Below are positions 29,229 through 38,292 of a stretch of 64,000 nucleotides of DNA, in pieces. Source of the stretch: Flavobacterium nackdongense (GTDB lineage: Bacteria > Bacteroidota > Bacteroidia > Flavobacteriales > Flavobacteriaceae). The notes below the pieces were generated by a model that searched no databases, was not told where the DNA came from, and saw only the letters and a list, made by a program, of their open reading frames with translations. The position numbers and the translations under genes were made by a program. How positions within the stretch are numbered: position 1 is the stretch's first letter; each line of letters begins with the position of its first letter. The DNA lies in assembly GCF_004355225.1 (NCBI RefSeq), contig NZ_CP037933.1, positions 4,092,001-4,156,000 of the forward strand, read 5' to 3'.

Positions 29229-29267
29229 CAGACAGAAGGCAATAATATTCATTTTTGTTTCTGTCTG
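29229..29267 (+). other. Intra-operon hairpin
   Basis: CAGACAGAA at 29229-29237 pairs perfectly with TTCTGTCTG at 29259-29267 around a 21-base loop in the 66-nt gap before the RpiB-like gene. Only a weak T tract follows, so it is more likely an RNA processing or stability hairpin, or a leaky terminator, than a full stop. Confidence 0.45.
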
Positions 29268-29283
29268 GTTTAATTTAGTAAAT

Positions 29284-29745
29284 ATGAAAATATGTATCGA
29301 CTGCGATGATGCAGCAGTAAATTTAAAAAAAGTGCTTTTTGATCATCTCAAAAGCAAAGGTATTGACATTGTCGATTTGGATTATAGTGCCTCAAAAAAG
29401 GGTGCGATGTATCCTGAAATAGGATATCATCTTGCCAAAAAAATTCAAGATGGAACATATGACAGAGGGATTAGTATTTGTGGTACAGGTTTAGGCATGG
29501 CGATGATTGCCAATAAAGTTGAAGGTGTTTATGCTGGTGTTTGTCATGATGTCTTTTCGGCAGAACGTCTCCGAAAAAGCAACGATGCTCAAGTCATTAC
29601 TATGGGTGAGCGAGTGATTGGTCCAGAACTGGCCAAAACCATTATCGATGCTTGGCTCATTTCAGACTTTCAAGGAGGAGGTTCAACCCCAAAAGTGGAT
29701 CAGATGAGAGAACTTGAAAACAAATCTTTTCATTCTGAAATTTAA
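29284..29745 (+). CDS. RpiB/LacA/LacB-family sugar-phosphate isomerase
   Basis: 153 residues. It has the RpiB catalytic Cys in ISICGTGLGM (C66), the CHDVFSAERLRKSNDAQV segment and TMGERVIG. The family interconverts aldose and ketose phosphates: ribose 5-phosphate isomerase, galactose 6-phosphate isomerase subunits, and the tetrulose-phosphate isomerases EryI/DerI of erythritol catabolism. With a DhaK/DhaL kinase pair in the same operon, a role on a short ketose phosphate giving erythrose 4-phosphate is attractive but unproven. Confidence 0.88.
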   Translation: MKICIDCDDAAVNLKKVLFDHLKSKGIDIVDLDYSASKKGAMYPEIGYHLAKKIQDGTYDRGISICGTGLGMAMIANKVEGVYAGVCHDVFSAERLRKSNDAQVITMGERVIGPELAKTIIDAWLISDFQGGGSTPKVDQMRELENKSFHSEI

Positions 29746-29749
29746 TGTT

Positions 29750-30661
29750 ATGAAAAATATCTCAATTGTATTTATTTGTGTAATTCTACTTTTAGCTGAA
29801 AGCGCAAATGCTCAGCAACCTTTATGGCAGGGAAAAGGCAGAATTGCTATTAGTTCTGATGGCAACGAACACGACCATGATGATTGGGCAGCTACACCAT
29901 TGACCTTGGCACTTTTGGCAGCTTCAGGTTTACAAGACCGACTTACTCTTTATACCTATTCAGATCATATTTGGGGAAGTAATATAGATCATCCAACTTC
30001 TAAATCAGGTTTAAATGCTTATGACCATATGCGAGAAAGTGCTGTAGGTGGACAAAAATGGTTTGGGTTCGATAAAACAAAATTTATTTGTGCTGTTGAT
30101 AATCCTGCAGTTGCTTACAATGCAGTTCGTGACGAAATCAATAAATCATCCAAAAAGAATCCTTTAATCATTATTGCTGCCGGACCAATGCAGGTTGTTG
30201 GGGAAGGAATAAATAGAGCCGATAAAGGAAAGCGACAGTTTGTGCAAATTATTTCTCACTCAGAATGGAATAATAAACACGCTAAAAAACCAAGCGACAA
30301 AGAACCTATGCATACCGGTTGGACCTTTCAAGAGATAATCGACACTTTTTCTACTGAGGTTGGGGGCAATTTAAAATGCATTCAAATTACAGACCAAAAT
30401 GGAGGTAAGGATTACGATGGTTTCAATGCTCCAATTACAAAATTTGATTGGATAAAAAACTCAACTGCTCGAAATAACAAAGCCTATAAACCTGGTGCAT
30501 GGGATTGGTTATATAGTAGACAAGAAACATGTATAAAATCCAAGGGGTTGAATTTCGATCCTTCTGATGCTGGAATGATTGTTTATTTACTTACGGGTAT
30601 CGAAAAAACGGAACCAGAAATGGGACAAAAAATTATGGAAAATCCAAAATCCAAAAAATAA
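29750..30661 (+). CDS. Secreted nucleoside-hydrolase-like protein
   Basis: ATG at 29750, 4 nt after the RpiB-like stop, gives a signal peptide (ending in SANAQ); an earlier start at 29714 would overlap the preceding gene. 303 residues. The start of the mature protein (IAISSDGNEHDHDDW) resembles the Asp-rich calcium site of inosine-uridine nucleoside hydrolases, but the canonical DTDxGxDDA is altered. It is distantly related to the DUF1593 pair at 39908 and 43396. An exported hydrolase inside an operon of cytoplasmic enzymes is unusual and suggests that it releases the sugar the operon consumes. The substrate is unknown. Confidence 0.65.
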   Translation: MKNISIVFICVILLLAESANAQQPLWQGKGRIAISSDGNEHDHDDWAATPLTLALLAASGLQDRLTLYTYSDHIWGSNIDHPTSKSGLNAYDHMRESAVGGQKWFGFDKTKFICAVDNPAVAYNAVRDEINKSSKKNPLIIIAAGPMQVVGEGINRADKGKRQFVQIISHSEWNNKHAKKPSDKEPMHTGWTFQEIIDTFSTEVGGNLKCIQITDQNGGKDYDGFNAPITKFDWIKNSTARNNKAYKPGAWDWLYSRQETCIKSKGLNFDPSDAGMIVYLLTGIEKTEPEMGQKIMENPKSKK

Positions 30662-30667
30662 CAAACT

Positions 30668-31675
30668 ATGCAAAAATTTATTAATGATCCGTCCAAAGTA
30701 GTAGACGAGATGCTTAGTGCCTACCTTTTGGCTCATGCGGATTTGGTTTCAGAAACTGAAAATGAACGTGTAATTAAATACATAAATGCGCCTATCGAGG
30801 GTAAAGTAGGCATTGTGACCGGAGGAGGTTCAGGACATAAGCCGGCATTTATTGGTTATGTGGGACGTAATATCGTCGATGCTGTGGCCTGTGGGGAGTT
30901 ATTTTCTTCGCCTCCAGCCCAAATGTTTTATGATGCCGCCAAAGCTGCCGATGGAGGAAAAGGAATTGCTATTCTTTACGGAAACTATGCTGGAGATAAT
31001 ATGAACGTAGCTATGGCTATCGAAGAGTTGGAAGATGAAGGTATTCTAGTAAAAAAAGTGGTTGCCAACGATGACGTTCCTTCTGCTCCAAAAGGGGAAG
31101 AAGCGCGCCGACGTGGTGTTGCTGGTGAAATTCTGATGTGGAAAGTGGGTGGTGCTAAGGCTGCTATGGGAGCAAATCTTGACGAAGTGATTAGCGCGGC
31201 TCAAAAAGCCATCAATAATACCCGAAGTATGGGTGTTGGTTTGAGTCCTTGTACTATTCCCGAAGTGGGTCATCCTAATTTCCTAATTCCTGATGGAAAA
31301 ATGGAAATTGGAATAGGACACCACGGTGAACCAGGGATTGAAGTAGTAGATCTAGAAACTGCAGCTCAGGTGGCTCAGAGAATGTGTGATATTATCATTC
31401 CTGATCTTCCGTTTGAATCTGGTGATGAGGTTGTTGTCTTAATATCAGGACTGGGTTCAACACCTGCAATGGAACTCTATATTTTGTACAATGATGTACA
31501 ACGCATATTAAAAGAAAAAGGGATCAATATTTACATTAGTTATGTAGGTAATTATTTTACCTCGCTCGAAATGGGAGGTGCTACACTTACCCTGATGAAA
31601 CTTGATGAGGAACTAAAAGCCTGTATGGATTATGAATGTGATTCAGTTGGCATGCGACAATTTCAAAGAATATAA
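30668..31675 (+). CDS. dhaK: Dihydroxyacetone-kinase-like subunit, substrate binding (DhaK family)
   Basis: 335 residues. TGGGSGHKPAFIGYVG and GIGHHGEPGIEV are the DhaK signatures; the His before GEP (H219) corresponds to the residue that binds the carbonyl substrate covalently. It forms a kinase with the DhaL subunit encoded 2 nt downstream. No DhaM (PTS donor) gene is present, so ATP is the probable phosphate donor. Besides dihydroxyacetone, this family includes L- and D-erythrulose kinases, which fits the nearby isomerases better than triose metabolism does. The symbol denotes the family, not a proven substrate. Confidence 0.9.
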   Translation: MQKFINDPSKVVDEMLSAYLLAHADLVSETENERVIKYINAPIEGKVGIVTGGGSGHKPAFIGYVGRNIVDAVACGELFSSPPAQMFYDAAKAADGGKGIAILYGNYAGDNMNVAMAIEELEDEGILVKKVVANDDVPSAPKGEEARRRGVAGEILMWKVGGAKAAMGANLDEVISAAQKAINNTRSMGVGLSPCTIPEVGHPNFLIPDGKMEIGIGHHGEPGIEVVDLETAAQVAQRMCDIIIPDLPFESGDEVVVLISGLGSTPAMELYILYNDVQRILKEKGINIYISYVGNYFTSLEMGGATLTLMKLDEELKACMDYECDSVGMRQFQRI

Positions 31676-31677
31676 AA

Positions 31678-32337
31678 ATGCAAACATTTACGAACAAAGA
31701 GGGGGCAGTGATCATAGATCAACTGATTATAGCTATTCAAGAGAACAAACAATATTTGAGTGATATTGATGGATTAATTGGTGATGGTGACCACGGTATC
31801 AATATGAACAAAGGGTTTACGATCTGCCGTGAAGAATTAGACAAGAATCCCGGCGATATGGCCTACGGATTGAAAGTATTGGCTAAGATTTTAATGATGA
31901 AAATCGGAGGTTCGATGGGACCACTGTATGGCAAATTTTTCAAAGCCATGGGAATAGCTCTGGAAGGCAAAGAAGTAATCGGGATTGAGGAGATGGGAGA
32001 AGCCTTGAAAGACGCAGTTGACGCTATTGCTTCAATTTCACCTGCAAAAGTGGGAGACAAAACACTTATCGATACTTTAATTCCTGCTGTTATGGCTTAT
32101 GTCAATGCACATGCGGAAGGTAAATCATTTTCAGAAGCTTTCGAAGCAATGAAATGTGCCGCTATAGAAGGTCGTGATTCTACCAAAGATATGGTGGCAA
32201 AATTAGGTCGTGCGAGCCGATTAGGCGAACGCTCAAGAGGCGTACTTGATGCTGGAGCAACTTCGTGTTGCTTGATTCTAGAAGTTTTGGGAAATCAAGC
32301 GCAAATTTTATTAGAAAATAAGTTTGTTAAAATATAA
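31678..32337 (+). CDS. dhaL: Dihydroxyacetone-kinase-like subunit, nucleotide binding (DhaL family)
   Basis: 219 residues, all-helical. GDGDHGINMNKG holds the Mg-binding Asp residues; GGSMGPLYGKFF and DAGATSCCLIL are the other conserved DhaL motifs. It binds the nucleotide and completes the kinase with the preceding DhaK. Start codon 2 nt after the dhaK stop, so translation is probably coupled. Confidence 0.92.
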   Translation: MQTFTNKEGAVIIDQLIIAIQENKQYLSDIDGLIGDGDHGINMNKGFTICREELDKNPGDMAYGLKVLAKILMMKIGGSMGPLYGKFFKAMGIALEGKEVIGIEEMGEALKDAVDAIASISPAKVGDKTLIDTLIPAVMAYVNAHAEGKSFSEAFEAMKCAAIEGRDSTKDMVAKLGRASRLGERSRGVLDAGATSCCLILEVLGNQAQILLENKFVKI

Positions 32338-32349
32338 AAATATATAAAA

Positions 32350-33309
32350 ATGAAACAAGGAGTAATAATAGGATTTCTGGGTAAAACTCAAGATCGATTT
32401 TCAGAATACCAACAGCCCGCAACCACAAGAGAAAAATTGGAAATAGTTTCAAAAATTGATGGTTTTGATGGGGTAGAGATGGTTTATCCATATGAAAATT
32501 CTACACCAGAAGAAACAATGGCATTGATGAAAGAATTCGATTTGAATTTTGCAGCAATCAATGTCAATATCAAGAAAGAAGCAGAGTGGGTAGCGGGTGC
32601 CTTAACTCGACCAGACAAAGGTATACGTGATCGTGCTGTAGCGATGATTAAAAAGGCAAAAGATTTCGCTAAAGCAGTAGGTGCGCCACACGTGACCTGC
32701 TGTCCTTTATCTGATGGTTATGATCTTTTATTTCAGGTGAACTATAGAGATTCGTGGAAATATATCATCGAAACTGTTGGCGAAGCTGCCGATTATCTTC
32801 CAGAAGTTCCCTTATTTATCGAGCCAAAATATTCCGAAACACGTGTGCATTGTCAATTGGATTCAACTGCAAAAGCATTACTGTTATTGAAAGAAGTGGG
32901 TAATCCAAACACAGGAATTACTCTCGATTTTGGACACTCTTTGCAAAGTGCAGAAAATCCAGCGCAATCCTTAATCACAATTTACGAAAGTGGATTTGAT
33001 GCCTATATTCATACTAATGACAATGATACCAAATACGATTGGGATTTGATTGGTGCCAGCCGTCATTTTCTACATTATGTAGAGTTAATGTTTTGGGCAC
33101 AACAATGCAAGTACGATAAGTATTTTACAACCGATGCCTCACCTAGAATTTTCAATATCCTCGATTTCTTTAATCGTCATTCCGAAGTGACTATTGGTGC
33201 TTATAATTTGGCCAAAACCTTAAATCATCAGCGGGTTTTAGAAATGATGAAGAACGAGGATTTCAATGGTTTGATGAAGTTTGTAAATAAAAATATATAT
33301 CGTATTTGA
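32350..33309 (+). CDS. Sugar isomerase, xylose-isomerase-like TIM barrel (2)
   Basis: 319 residues, no signal peptide. Metal or substrate residues can be placed in LFIEPKYSETRVHC (Glu), TLDFGHSLQ (Asp/His), YIHTNDND and YFTTDASPR. It is more like bacterial aldose isomerases of the xylose-isomerase superfamily than like epimerase (1) at 28351. As last gene of operon C it could make the ketose that DhaK/DhaL phosphorylates. Related proteins act in rhamnose, apiose and other rare-sugar pathways, so the substrate is open. Confidence 0.8.
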   Translation: MKQGVIIGFLGKTQDRFSEYQQPATTREKLEIVSKIDGFDGVEMVYPYENSTPEETMALMKEFDLNFAAINVNIKKEAEWVAGALTRPDKGIRDRAVAMIKKAKDFAKAVGAPHVTCCPLSDGYDLLFQVNYRDSWKYIIETVGEAADYLPEVPLFIEPKYSETRVHCQLDSTAKALLLLKEVGNPNTGITLDFGHSLQSAENPAQSLITIYESGFDAYIHTNDNDTKYDWDLIGASRHFLHYVELMFWAQQCKYDKYFTTDASPRIFNILDFFNRHSEVTIGAYNLAKTLNHQRVLEMMKNEDFNGLMKFVNKNIYRI

Positions 33310-33494
33310 TCTATATTCTAGTTTCAATTAGTCACTAATCTTTATTGTTGTAATGTCTGTTTATTGTTTTAGACCTAAATTAAAGTAGGGTCTAATGAAT
33401 TATACCATCACTCGCTAGATGATAAAGAATGTAAAAAAGTGATTAATGAGTAAGAAAATAAAACTATAATAAAAGAACTCAAAAAAATAAAACT

Positions 33495-33511
33495 ACCCGT
33501 TGGGTGTAATT
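33495..33511 (+). repeat. Interspersed repeat core ACCCGTTGGGTGTAATT
   Basis: The same 17-nt core recurs at 40947-40963 and, inverted, at 41109-41125, about 7.5 kb away. The three copies bracket or sit beside intergenic hairpin regions, as expected for a dispersed non-coding repeat family. Confidence 0.75.
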
Positions 33512-33526
33512 CAATTTAATTTTTTT

Positions 33527-33651
33527 AAACACATAGAATCATAGTTTTTTATTAATTTTATTAAGACGCTTCGCTTGATTTTAGTAAATCATAGCTATGT
33601 GAACCCAAGAACTGGGCTATCCAACTCTTTTTTCTATGATTCTATGCGTTT
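33527..33651. repeat. Inverted-repeat element, 18-nt arms
   Basis: AAACACATAGAATCATAG (33527-33544) and its reverse complement with one mismatch (33634-33651) enclose about 90 nt that contain GACGCTTCGCTTGATTTT. It carries no transposase. It looks like a REP/MITE-type non-autonomous element or a long RNA hairpin. Confidence 0.7.
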
Positions 33652-33725
33652 CAATTTTACTATTTCTAAAAATTTAATAATTTCACCCAATGAGTTAAAA
33701 CTATTTAAAAATATAAAAATAAGTA

Positions 33726-35126
33726 ATGAAAAATACATTTTTAGTTCTTTTGTTGATAATGACCGGGTCTTTTGTAAAAGCCTTTGGACAAATTGCCAAA
33801 AGTGAAAAGAAACCCAATGTCATTGTAATTTTTACCGATGATCAAGGGTACCAAGACCTAGGTTGTTATGGTGCTCCAAAAATTAAGACGCCTAATCTTG
33901 ATAAAATGGCAAAGGAAGGAATTCGTTTTACTAATTTTTATGTGACAAATTCTGTTTGTAGCGCCTCCAGAGCTTCCTTGTTGACTGGAAGATATTCTTT
34001 TCATAATGGAGTTGGAGGTGTGTTTTTGCCGGATGCTAAAGGTATGGAGAGTTCAGAAATCACCATTGCAGAGGTCGTAAAGTCCGCAGGCTATAAAACG
34101 GCTTGTTTTGGCAAATGGCATTTGGGTGATTTTAAAGAAAATTTGCCTACAAGTCAAGGATTTGACACTTATTACGGCATTCCTTATAGTAATGATATGA
34201 ATATTGGGGCGAAGCAAGAATTCGCCAATAATGTAGTTTTTACTGAAGGTTATACTTTAGAGAAAGCAAAACAAGATCAACAATTAGTTAAAAATAGTAG
34301 TCGGGAAAAACTGAAAGAACTTGGCATAAAAGAGCTATGTCCTCTATTTGAAAACGATAAAATTATTGAGTACCCAGCCAATCAATCCAGCCTTACGGAA
34401 CGTTATTTTGCCAAAGCAATTGATTTTATAGATCAAGCCAACGGGAACCCATTTTTTATGTACATTACTCCTGCAATTCCTCATGTGCCTTTATTTGCAT
34501 CCGAAAAATTCAAAGGGACTAGCGAGCGAGGGTTGTATGGTGATGTTGTTGAAGAAATAGATTATTATGTTGGGAATTTAATACAACATTTAAAATCAAA
34601 AGGATTAGAAAAAAACACCTTAATCATTTTTGCCTCAGACAATGGTCCTTGGTTAGGATACAAAGATTTGGCAGGAAGCGCTTTACCATTCCGAGATGGT
34701 AAGTTTACCAATTATGAAGGTGGTGTAAGAGTTCCTTGTATTATGTATTGGCCTGGTAAAATTAAATCTGGTCAACTGAGTAATACTATTGTTTCCACTT
34801 TAGATTTTTTACCCACTATTGCCCATTATACAGGAGCAAAACTTCCTAATGTTCTATTAGATGGAATGAATATTTCTAATCTTATAGAAGCTAAAGGGAG
34901 CTTAAACAGGAATTATATGTTTTATACAAAAGGTACTGAAATATATGGCATTCGAAAGGGAGACTGGAAATATTTGCCACATGGAGGAAGTCGAAATGCT
35001 GATGAAAAAGCTACTCCAGAGCTTTTCAATTTAAAGGAAGACATAGCCGAAACAAAGAATGTTTATGATAAATATCCAAATATAGTTAAAGAATTAACAG
35101 ACGAAATGGATAAACATAAATTGTAG
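33726..35126 (+). CDS. Sulfatase, family S1, Cys-type with CxAxR motif (F)
   Basis: 466 residues with signal peptide (ending in KAFGQ). The formylglycine motif is [12 protein letters not shown] (C78), that is C-x-A-x-R, the minor but accepted variant; the other five sulfatases here have Pro at this position. Metal site [10 protein letters not shown], then [10 protein letters not shown]. It is arylsulfatase A-like with a short C-terminal subdomain. It stands apart from the sulfatase cluster of operon B, at the head of cluster D, preceded by a repeat-rich gap and followed by a 376-nt gap, so it may be monocistronic. Confidence 0.92.
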   Translation: MKNTFLVLLLIMTGSFVKAFGQIAKSEKKPNVIVIFTDDQGYQDLGCYGAPKIKTPNLDKMAKEGIRFTNFYVTNSVCSASRASLLTGRYSFHNGVGGVFLPDAKGMESSEITIAEVVKSAGYKTACFGKWHLGDFKENLPTSQGFDTYYGIPYSNDMNIGAKQEFANNVVFTEGYTLEKAKQDQQLVKNSSREKLKELGIKELCPLFENDKIIEYPANQSSLTERYFAKAIDFIDQANGNPFFMYITPAIPHVPLFASEKFKGTSERGLYGDVVEEIDYYVGNLIQHLKSKGLEKNTLIIFASDNGPWLGYKDLAGSALPFRDGKFTNYEGGVRVPCIMYWPGKIKSGQLSNTIVSTLDFLPTIAHYTGAKLPNVLLDGMNISNLIEAKGSLNRNYMFYTKGTEIYGIRKGDWKYLPHGGSRNADEKATPELFNLKEDIAETKNVYDKYPNIVKELTDEMDKHKL

Positions 35127-35502
35127 CTTTTTTTTTATGGCATAAGCTTAAGATGATGACAAAACGCAACTGAGAGTTTGTTATAATCAAGATCATCGAT
35201 TTATACGGTTAACTTCGGGGCTAATTATTACTTTTAGGCCAGTGCGTAGTTCTAATTTATTTATTATCTAAAGAATATGTGTAATTGACTTGATAATCAA
35301 TAGATTGTTCTTGTTGTCTGGATTTGTAGTCATTTAATATTTGCTTTTTTTTATTTTTAAAAATGAAATAACAATTTTTATGTTTGTTTGAGCTAATCAA
35401 AAATCTACAAATAACTTATTTTCGGTGAGACAATTGATTTTTCTTTTATTAGTATTGATTTACTGATATAAGTGTTGAGCTACTACCATTTAAAATAAAC
35501 AA
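35127..35502 (+). other. 376-nt intergenic region, no gene seen
   Basis: AT-rich, no coding frame of note, no clear hairpin terminator after the sulfatase stop, and no exact TAnnTTTG box. A promoter for the 35503-39915 genes is expected here but cannot be placed with confidence. Confidence 0.6.
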
Positions 35503-36561
35503 GTGAAAGCATCGATAAAAGTTTTAACATCTATTTTTCTGCTATTAAGCTTTGTAACTGGCAGTGCTCAGAATACAATACTTGCTAAATCACCTTTGGA
35601 TACGATGCCCTCATTTGTGAAGAAAATTACAACTTTTGGCGAACGATGTGATTGGTCTTTAGATGGAAAAAAAATCATTTTTTTAGAGAAAATGTATGGT
35701 GACGTGTTTGAAGTTGAAGTTGCCACGGGCATACTCACCCCGTTGACACATCACTTTTTTCACGAAGGATTTGTTCGCGCTTTGTATTTATCGAATGGAG
35801 ATATATTGTTGTCGGGTTCTAAAACTTTCGATGCTGCAAATCCAGGCAAAAGCCGTAGTCCTGAACAGGCAGAATTATGGGTGTTAAAACGTGATTTGTC
35901 TGGACCGCCAACTCCATTGGGGGTGTTTTGCAAAGAAGGACCAGCAGTATCTAGAGAACAATTGAAAATTGCTTGGACTGTCGATGATATTTATATGTCG
36001 GATATTGTGTATGACAATGGGATCCCTAAGCTGAAACAAATAGATACTTTGGTGCGTTCTAAGGACTTACCAAAAGAGATTGCAAATTGGCGCTTAGAAA
36101 CCCAGAATTTCAGACCACCTTATGACGATGAATTGATTTTTAATGCTCATTTCCCAGCTATTGAATATGAAGCCGAAGTGATGGGGATTAATTTGAAAAC
36201 AAAGAAGATTATCAATTACTCGCAACGACCCGATCGCTACGATGAACCAGAAGGTATTTTTCCCGATGGAAAACATATTTTGGTTGAAAGTACCCGTCAT
36301 CACCCGAAAAGGGACAAGGGTCGAACCACTTGGGATTATATTGATATTTACAAATTAGCATTGGATGGTTCTGCAAAAATGGAACGAATTACTTATTTCA
36401 ATGAAGGCCTTGTTTACAAAGCAACTAATCCTGTTGTAAGTGACGATGGTAGGTTTATGGCCTTTCAATATTCGGTCATTGGCGAAACAACTGGAGTAGG
36501 ACATGGCATTGTTATTTGGGATTTTGTAAAGGAAAATGAAATGAAAAATGCTAAGAAATAA
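35503..36561 (+). CDS. Exported TolB/WD40-like beta-propeller protein
   Basis: 352 residues from a GTG start; no closer in-frame ATG gives the signal peptide (hydrophobic run ending in GSAQ). The mature part is built of repeated propeller strands such as RCDWSLDGKKIIFLE, FPDGKHILVEST and VVSDDGRFMAFQYS, as in TolB/PD40 propellers. No catalytic residues stand out. Such proteins in polysaccharide loci may be lyases of oligogalacturonate-lyase type or binding/scaffold proteins; I cannot decide. It precedes the Kelch-DUF1080 gene by 23 nt and is probably co-transcribed with it. Confidence 0.7.
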   Translation: MKASIKVLTSIFLLLSFVTGSAQNTILAKSPLDTMPSFVKKITTFGERCDWSLDGKKIIFLEKMYGDVFEVEVATGILTPLTHHFFHEGFVRALYLSNGDILLSGSKTFDAANPGKSRSPEQAELWVLKRDLSGPPTPLGVFCKEGPAVSREQLKIAWTVDDIYMSDIVYDNGIPKLKQIDTLVRSKDLPKEIANWRLETQNFRPPYDDELIFNAHFPAIEYEAEVMGINLKTKKIINYSQRPDRYDEPEGIFPDGKHILVESTRHHPKRDKGRTTWDYIDIYKLALDGSAKMERITYFNEGLVYKATNPVVSDDGRFMAFQYSVIGETTGVGHGIVIWDFVKENEMKNAKK

Positions 36562-36584
36562 TTTTTAGAATAAAATAATTAAAA

Positions 36585-38270
36585 ATGAATAAAATAATAT
36601 TTTTTGTATTGTGTTTCCTTTTCGAAGCTTTGTTTTTTTGTAGTGCGCAAACTGCAGATTTAAAAGATTTTAGGTGGACAACAGTCGATACCAAAGGCGA
36701 TGTAATAGCTCGACACGAAAGTTCTATGGTTGAATATAAAGGCAAGTTCTATTTAATTGGAGGTAGAGGGATGAATTCCATAAATGTTTTTGATCCAAAA
36801 GCAAATACTTGGAAAGAAAATGCAAAGCCACCATTGGAAATGCATCATTTTCAGGCAGTAGTTTATAAAGATGCTATTTATGTTATAGCTATGACTGGGA
36901 AATATCCAAAAGAAGTACCTTTAGAGAATATTTGGCTGTATTATCCAGAAAAAGACCAATGGGAAAAAGGTCCAGAAATCCCCGAAAACAGAAGAAGGGG
37001 TGGTTCGGGAGCAGTGATTTATGAAGATAAATTGTATCTTGTTTGTGGTATTGATTATGGTCATACCAGTGGAACCAATAATAATTTTGATAGTTATAAT
37101 TTAATTACCGGACAGTGGGAAATACTTACGAAAGCACCTCATATTCGTGATCATTTTTCCACAATTGTAGTTGCAGATAAATTGTATTGCATAGGAGGTA
37201 GGAATACTAGTTTCCATTACCCTGAAAACTTTGGGGCTTTCTTTGAGCAGACCATGCCTTTTGTCGATGTTTATAATTTTAAAGAGAAGCAATGGCATAC
37301 AATGAAAGAAGAATTACCTTATCCTACCGCTGCAGGGGGATTGGTTTATTTTCAGGATAAGATTCTCTATTTTGGTGGTGAAGGCGCATTAAAACAGGCT
37401 TATAATACCACTCAATGTCTTGATTTAGTTACTTATAAATGGTCGCAATTAGCCCCATTAAATATAGGCAGACACAGTGGAGGTGCAGTAGTATATAATG
37501 GTAAAATATACACTGCTGCTGGAAGCCCTACCAAAGGGGGCGCAAACTTAAATTCGATGGAAACTTTTTCTGTAAATACCAATTGGATTTCACTTTTTAA
37601 TGGTGAAAATTTAGACGGTTGGGAGGTTAAAAAATCAGAGAAAGATAAAGAAAAGTCATTTTGGTCGGTTGATAATGGAGCCATTTTATTTAACTCTTTG
37701 TCGAGTAGCGAACACAATCATTTTTGGTTGCAAAATAAAGTCGAATACGATGATTTTGAATTGCGTTTAAAATTTAAAACTTCAAGAGAAAATAAAGGAA
37801 ATAGCGGTGTTCAAATTCGTAGCCGTTTTGATGAAAATGCAAAAGTTGATATTAATGGAATTACGATTGAGGGTTGGATGGATGGGCCACAAGTGGATAT
37901 CAACCCTAATGATCCTTGGAAAACGGGCTGGATATACAATGAAACCCGAGAATACAAGCATTGGATCAATCCAGTTTCAAAAGATTGGAAAATAGCAGTA
38001 ACAGATGTTGAACCCAAAAAAGTAATTAATTATTTTGAAGACGAGGGGCTTGGATGGAATGATTTAACGATTATTTGTAAAGGAATGAGAATTATTACCA
38101 TTGTAAATAATGTCATTATTTCAGATTATGACGGTACAGGCATATTGAACGATAAAGCACACAAAAGCCACTGTGTTGGTGAAAAAGGATTTATTGCTTT
38201 ACAAGGGCATATGAATTCACAAAACAAAATATGGTATAAGGATATTGAAATACGAGAATTAAAAAAATAA
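36585..38270 (+). CDS. Kelch beta-propeller fused to DUF1080 (3-keto-glycoside hydrolase-like) domain
   Basis: 561 residues with signal peptide (ending in CSAQ). Residues about 25-330 form Kelch repeats (for example KFYLIGGRG, KLYLVCGID, KLYCIGGRN, KIYTAAGSP, each followed by an aromatic strand such as NTWKE or GQWEIL). Residues about 335-561 are a DUF1080 jelly-roll, starting at WISLFNGENLDGWEVKK and containing NSGVQIRSRF. DUF1080 proteins include 3-keto-disaccharide hydrolases and 3-ketoglycoside lyases. The fusion to a Kelch propeller is unusual. No partner glycoside 3-dehydrogenase is in the window. It lies 22 nt before a GH43. Confidence 0.82.
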   Translation: MNKIIFFVLCFLFEALFFCSAQTADLKDFRWTTVDTKGDVIARHESSMVEYKGKFYLIGGRGMNSINVFDPKANTWKENAKPPLEMHHFQAVVYKDAIYVIAMTGKYPKEVPLENIWLYYPEKDQWEKGPEIPENRRRGGSGAVIYEDKLYLVCGIDYGHTSGTNNNFDSYNLITGQWEILTKAPHIRDHFSTIVVADKLYCIGGRNTSFHYPENFGAFFEQTMPFVDVYNFKEKQWHTMKEELPYPTAAGGLVYFQDKILYFGGEGALKQAYNTTQCLDLVTYKWSQLAPLNIGRHSGGAVVYNGKIYTAAGSPTKGGANLNSMETFSVNTNWISLFNGENLDGWEVKKSEKDKEKSFWSVDNGAILFNSLSSSEHNHFWLQNKVEYDDFELRLKFKTSRENKGNSGVQIRSRFDENAKVDINGITIEGWMDGPQVDINPNDPWKTGWIYNETREYKHWINPVSKDWKIAVTDVEPKKVINYFEDEGLGWNDLTIICKGMRIITIVNNVIISDYDGTGILNDKAHKSHCVGEKGFIALQGHMNSQNKIWYKDIEIRELKK

Positions 38271-38292
38271 AAATTAAATTAAAATAAAAATA

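Larger units (their letters stand above)
33310..33725 (+). other. 416-nt intergenic region with interspersed repeats, no gene
   Basis: No convincing coding frame; a frame at 33575-33805 crosses the repeat and runs into the sulfatase gene in another phase. The region holds a copy of the ACCCGTTGGGTGTAATT repeat (33495-33511) and a larger inverted repeat (33527-33651). I see no clear terminator or promoter. Confidence 0.7.

Noticed and set aside
26440..33309. PTS-dependent dihydroxyacetone utilisation operon
   Set aside because: No DhaM-type phosphodonor is encoded, and the presence of two isomerase barrels and an RpiB-like protein does not fit simple dihydroxyacetone use.
33575..33805. 76-codon + frame before sulfatase F
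   Set aside because: It crosses the right arm of the inverted repeat and overlaps the sulfatase start in another phase; no domain and poor composition.
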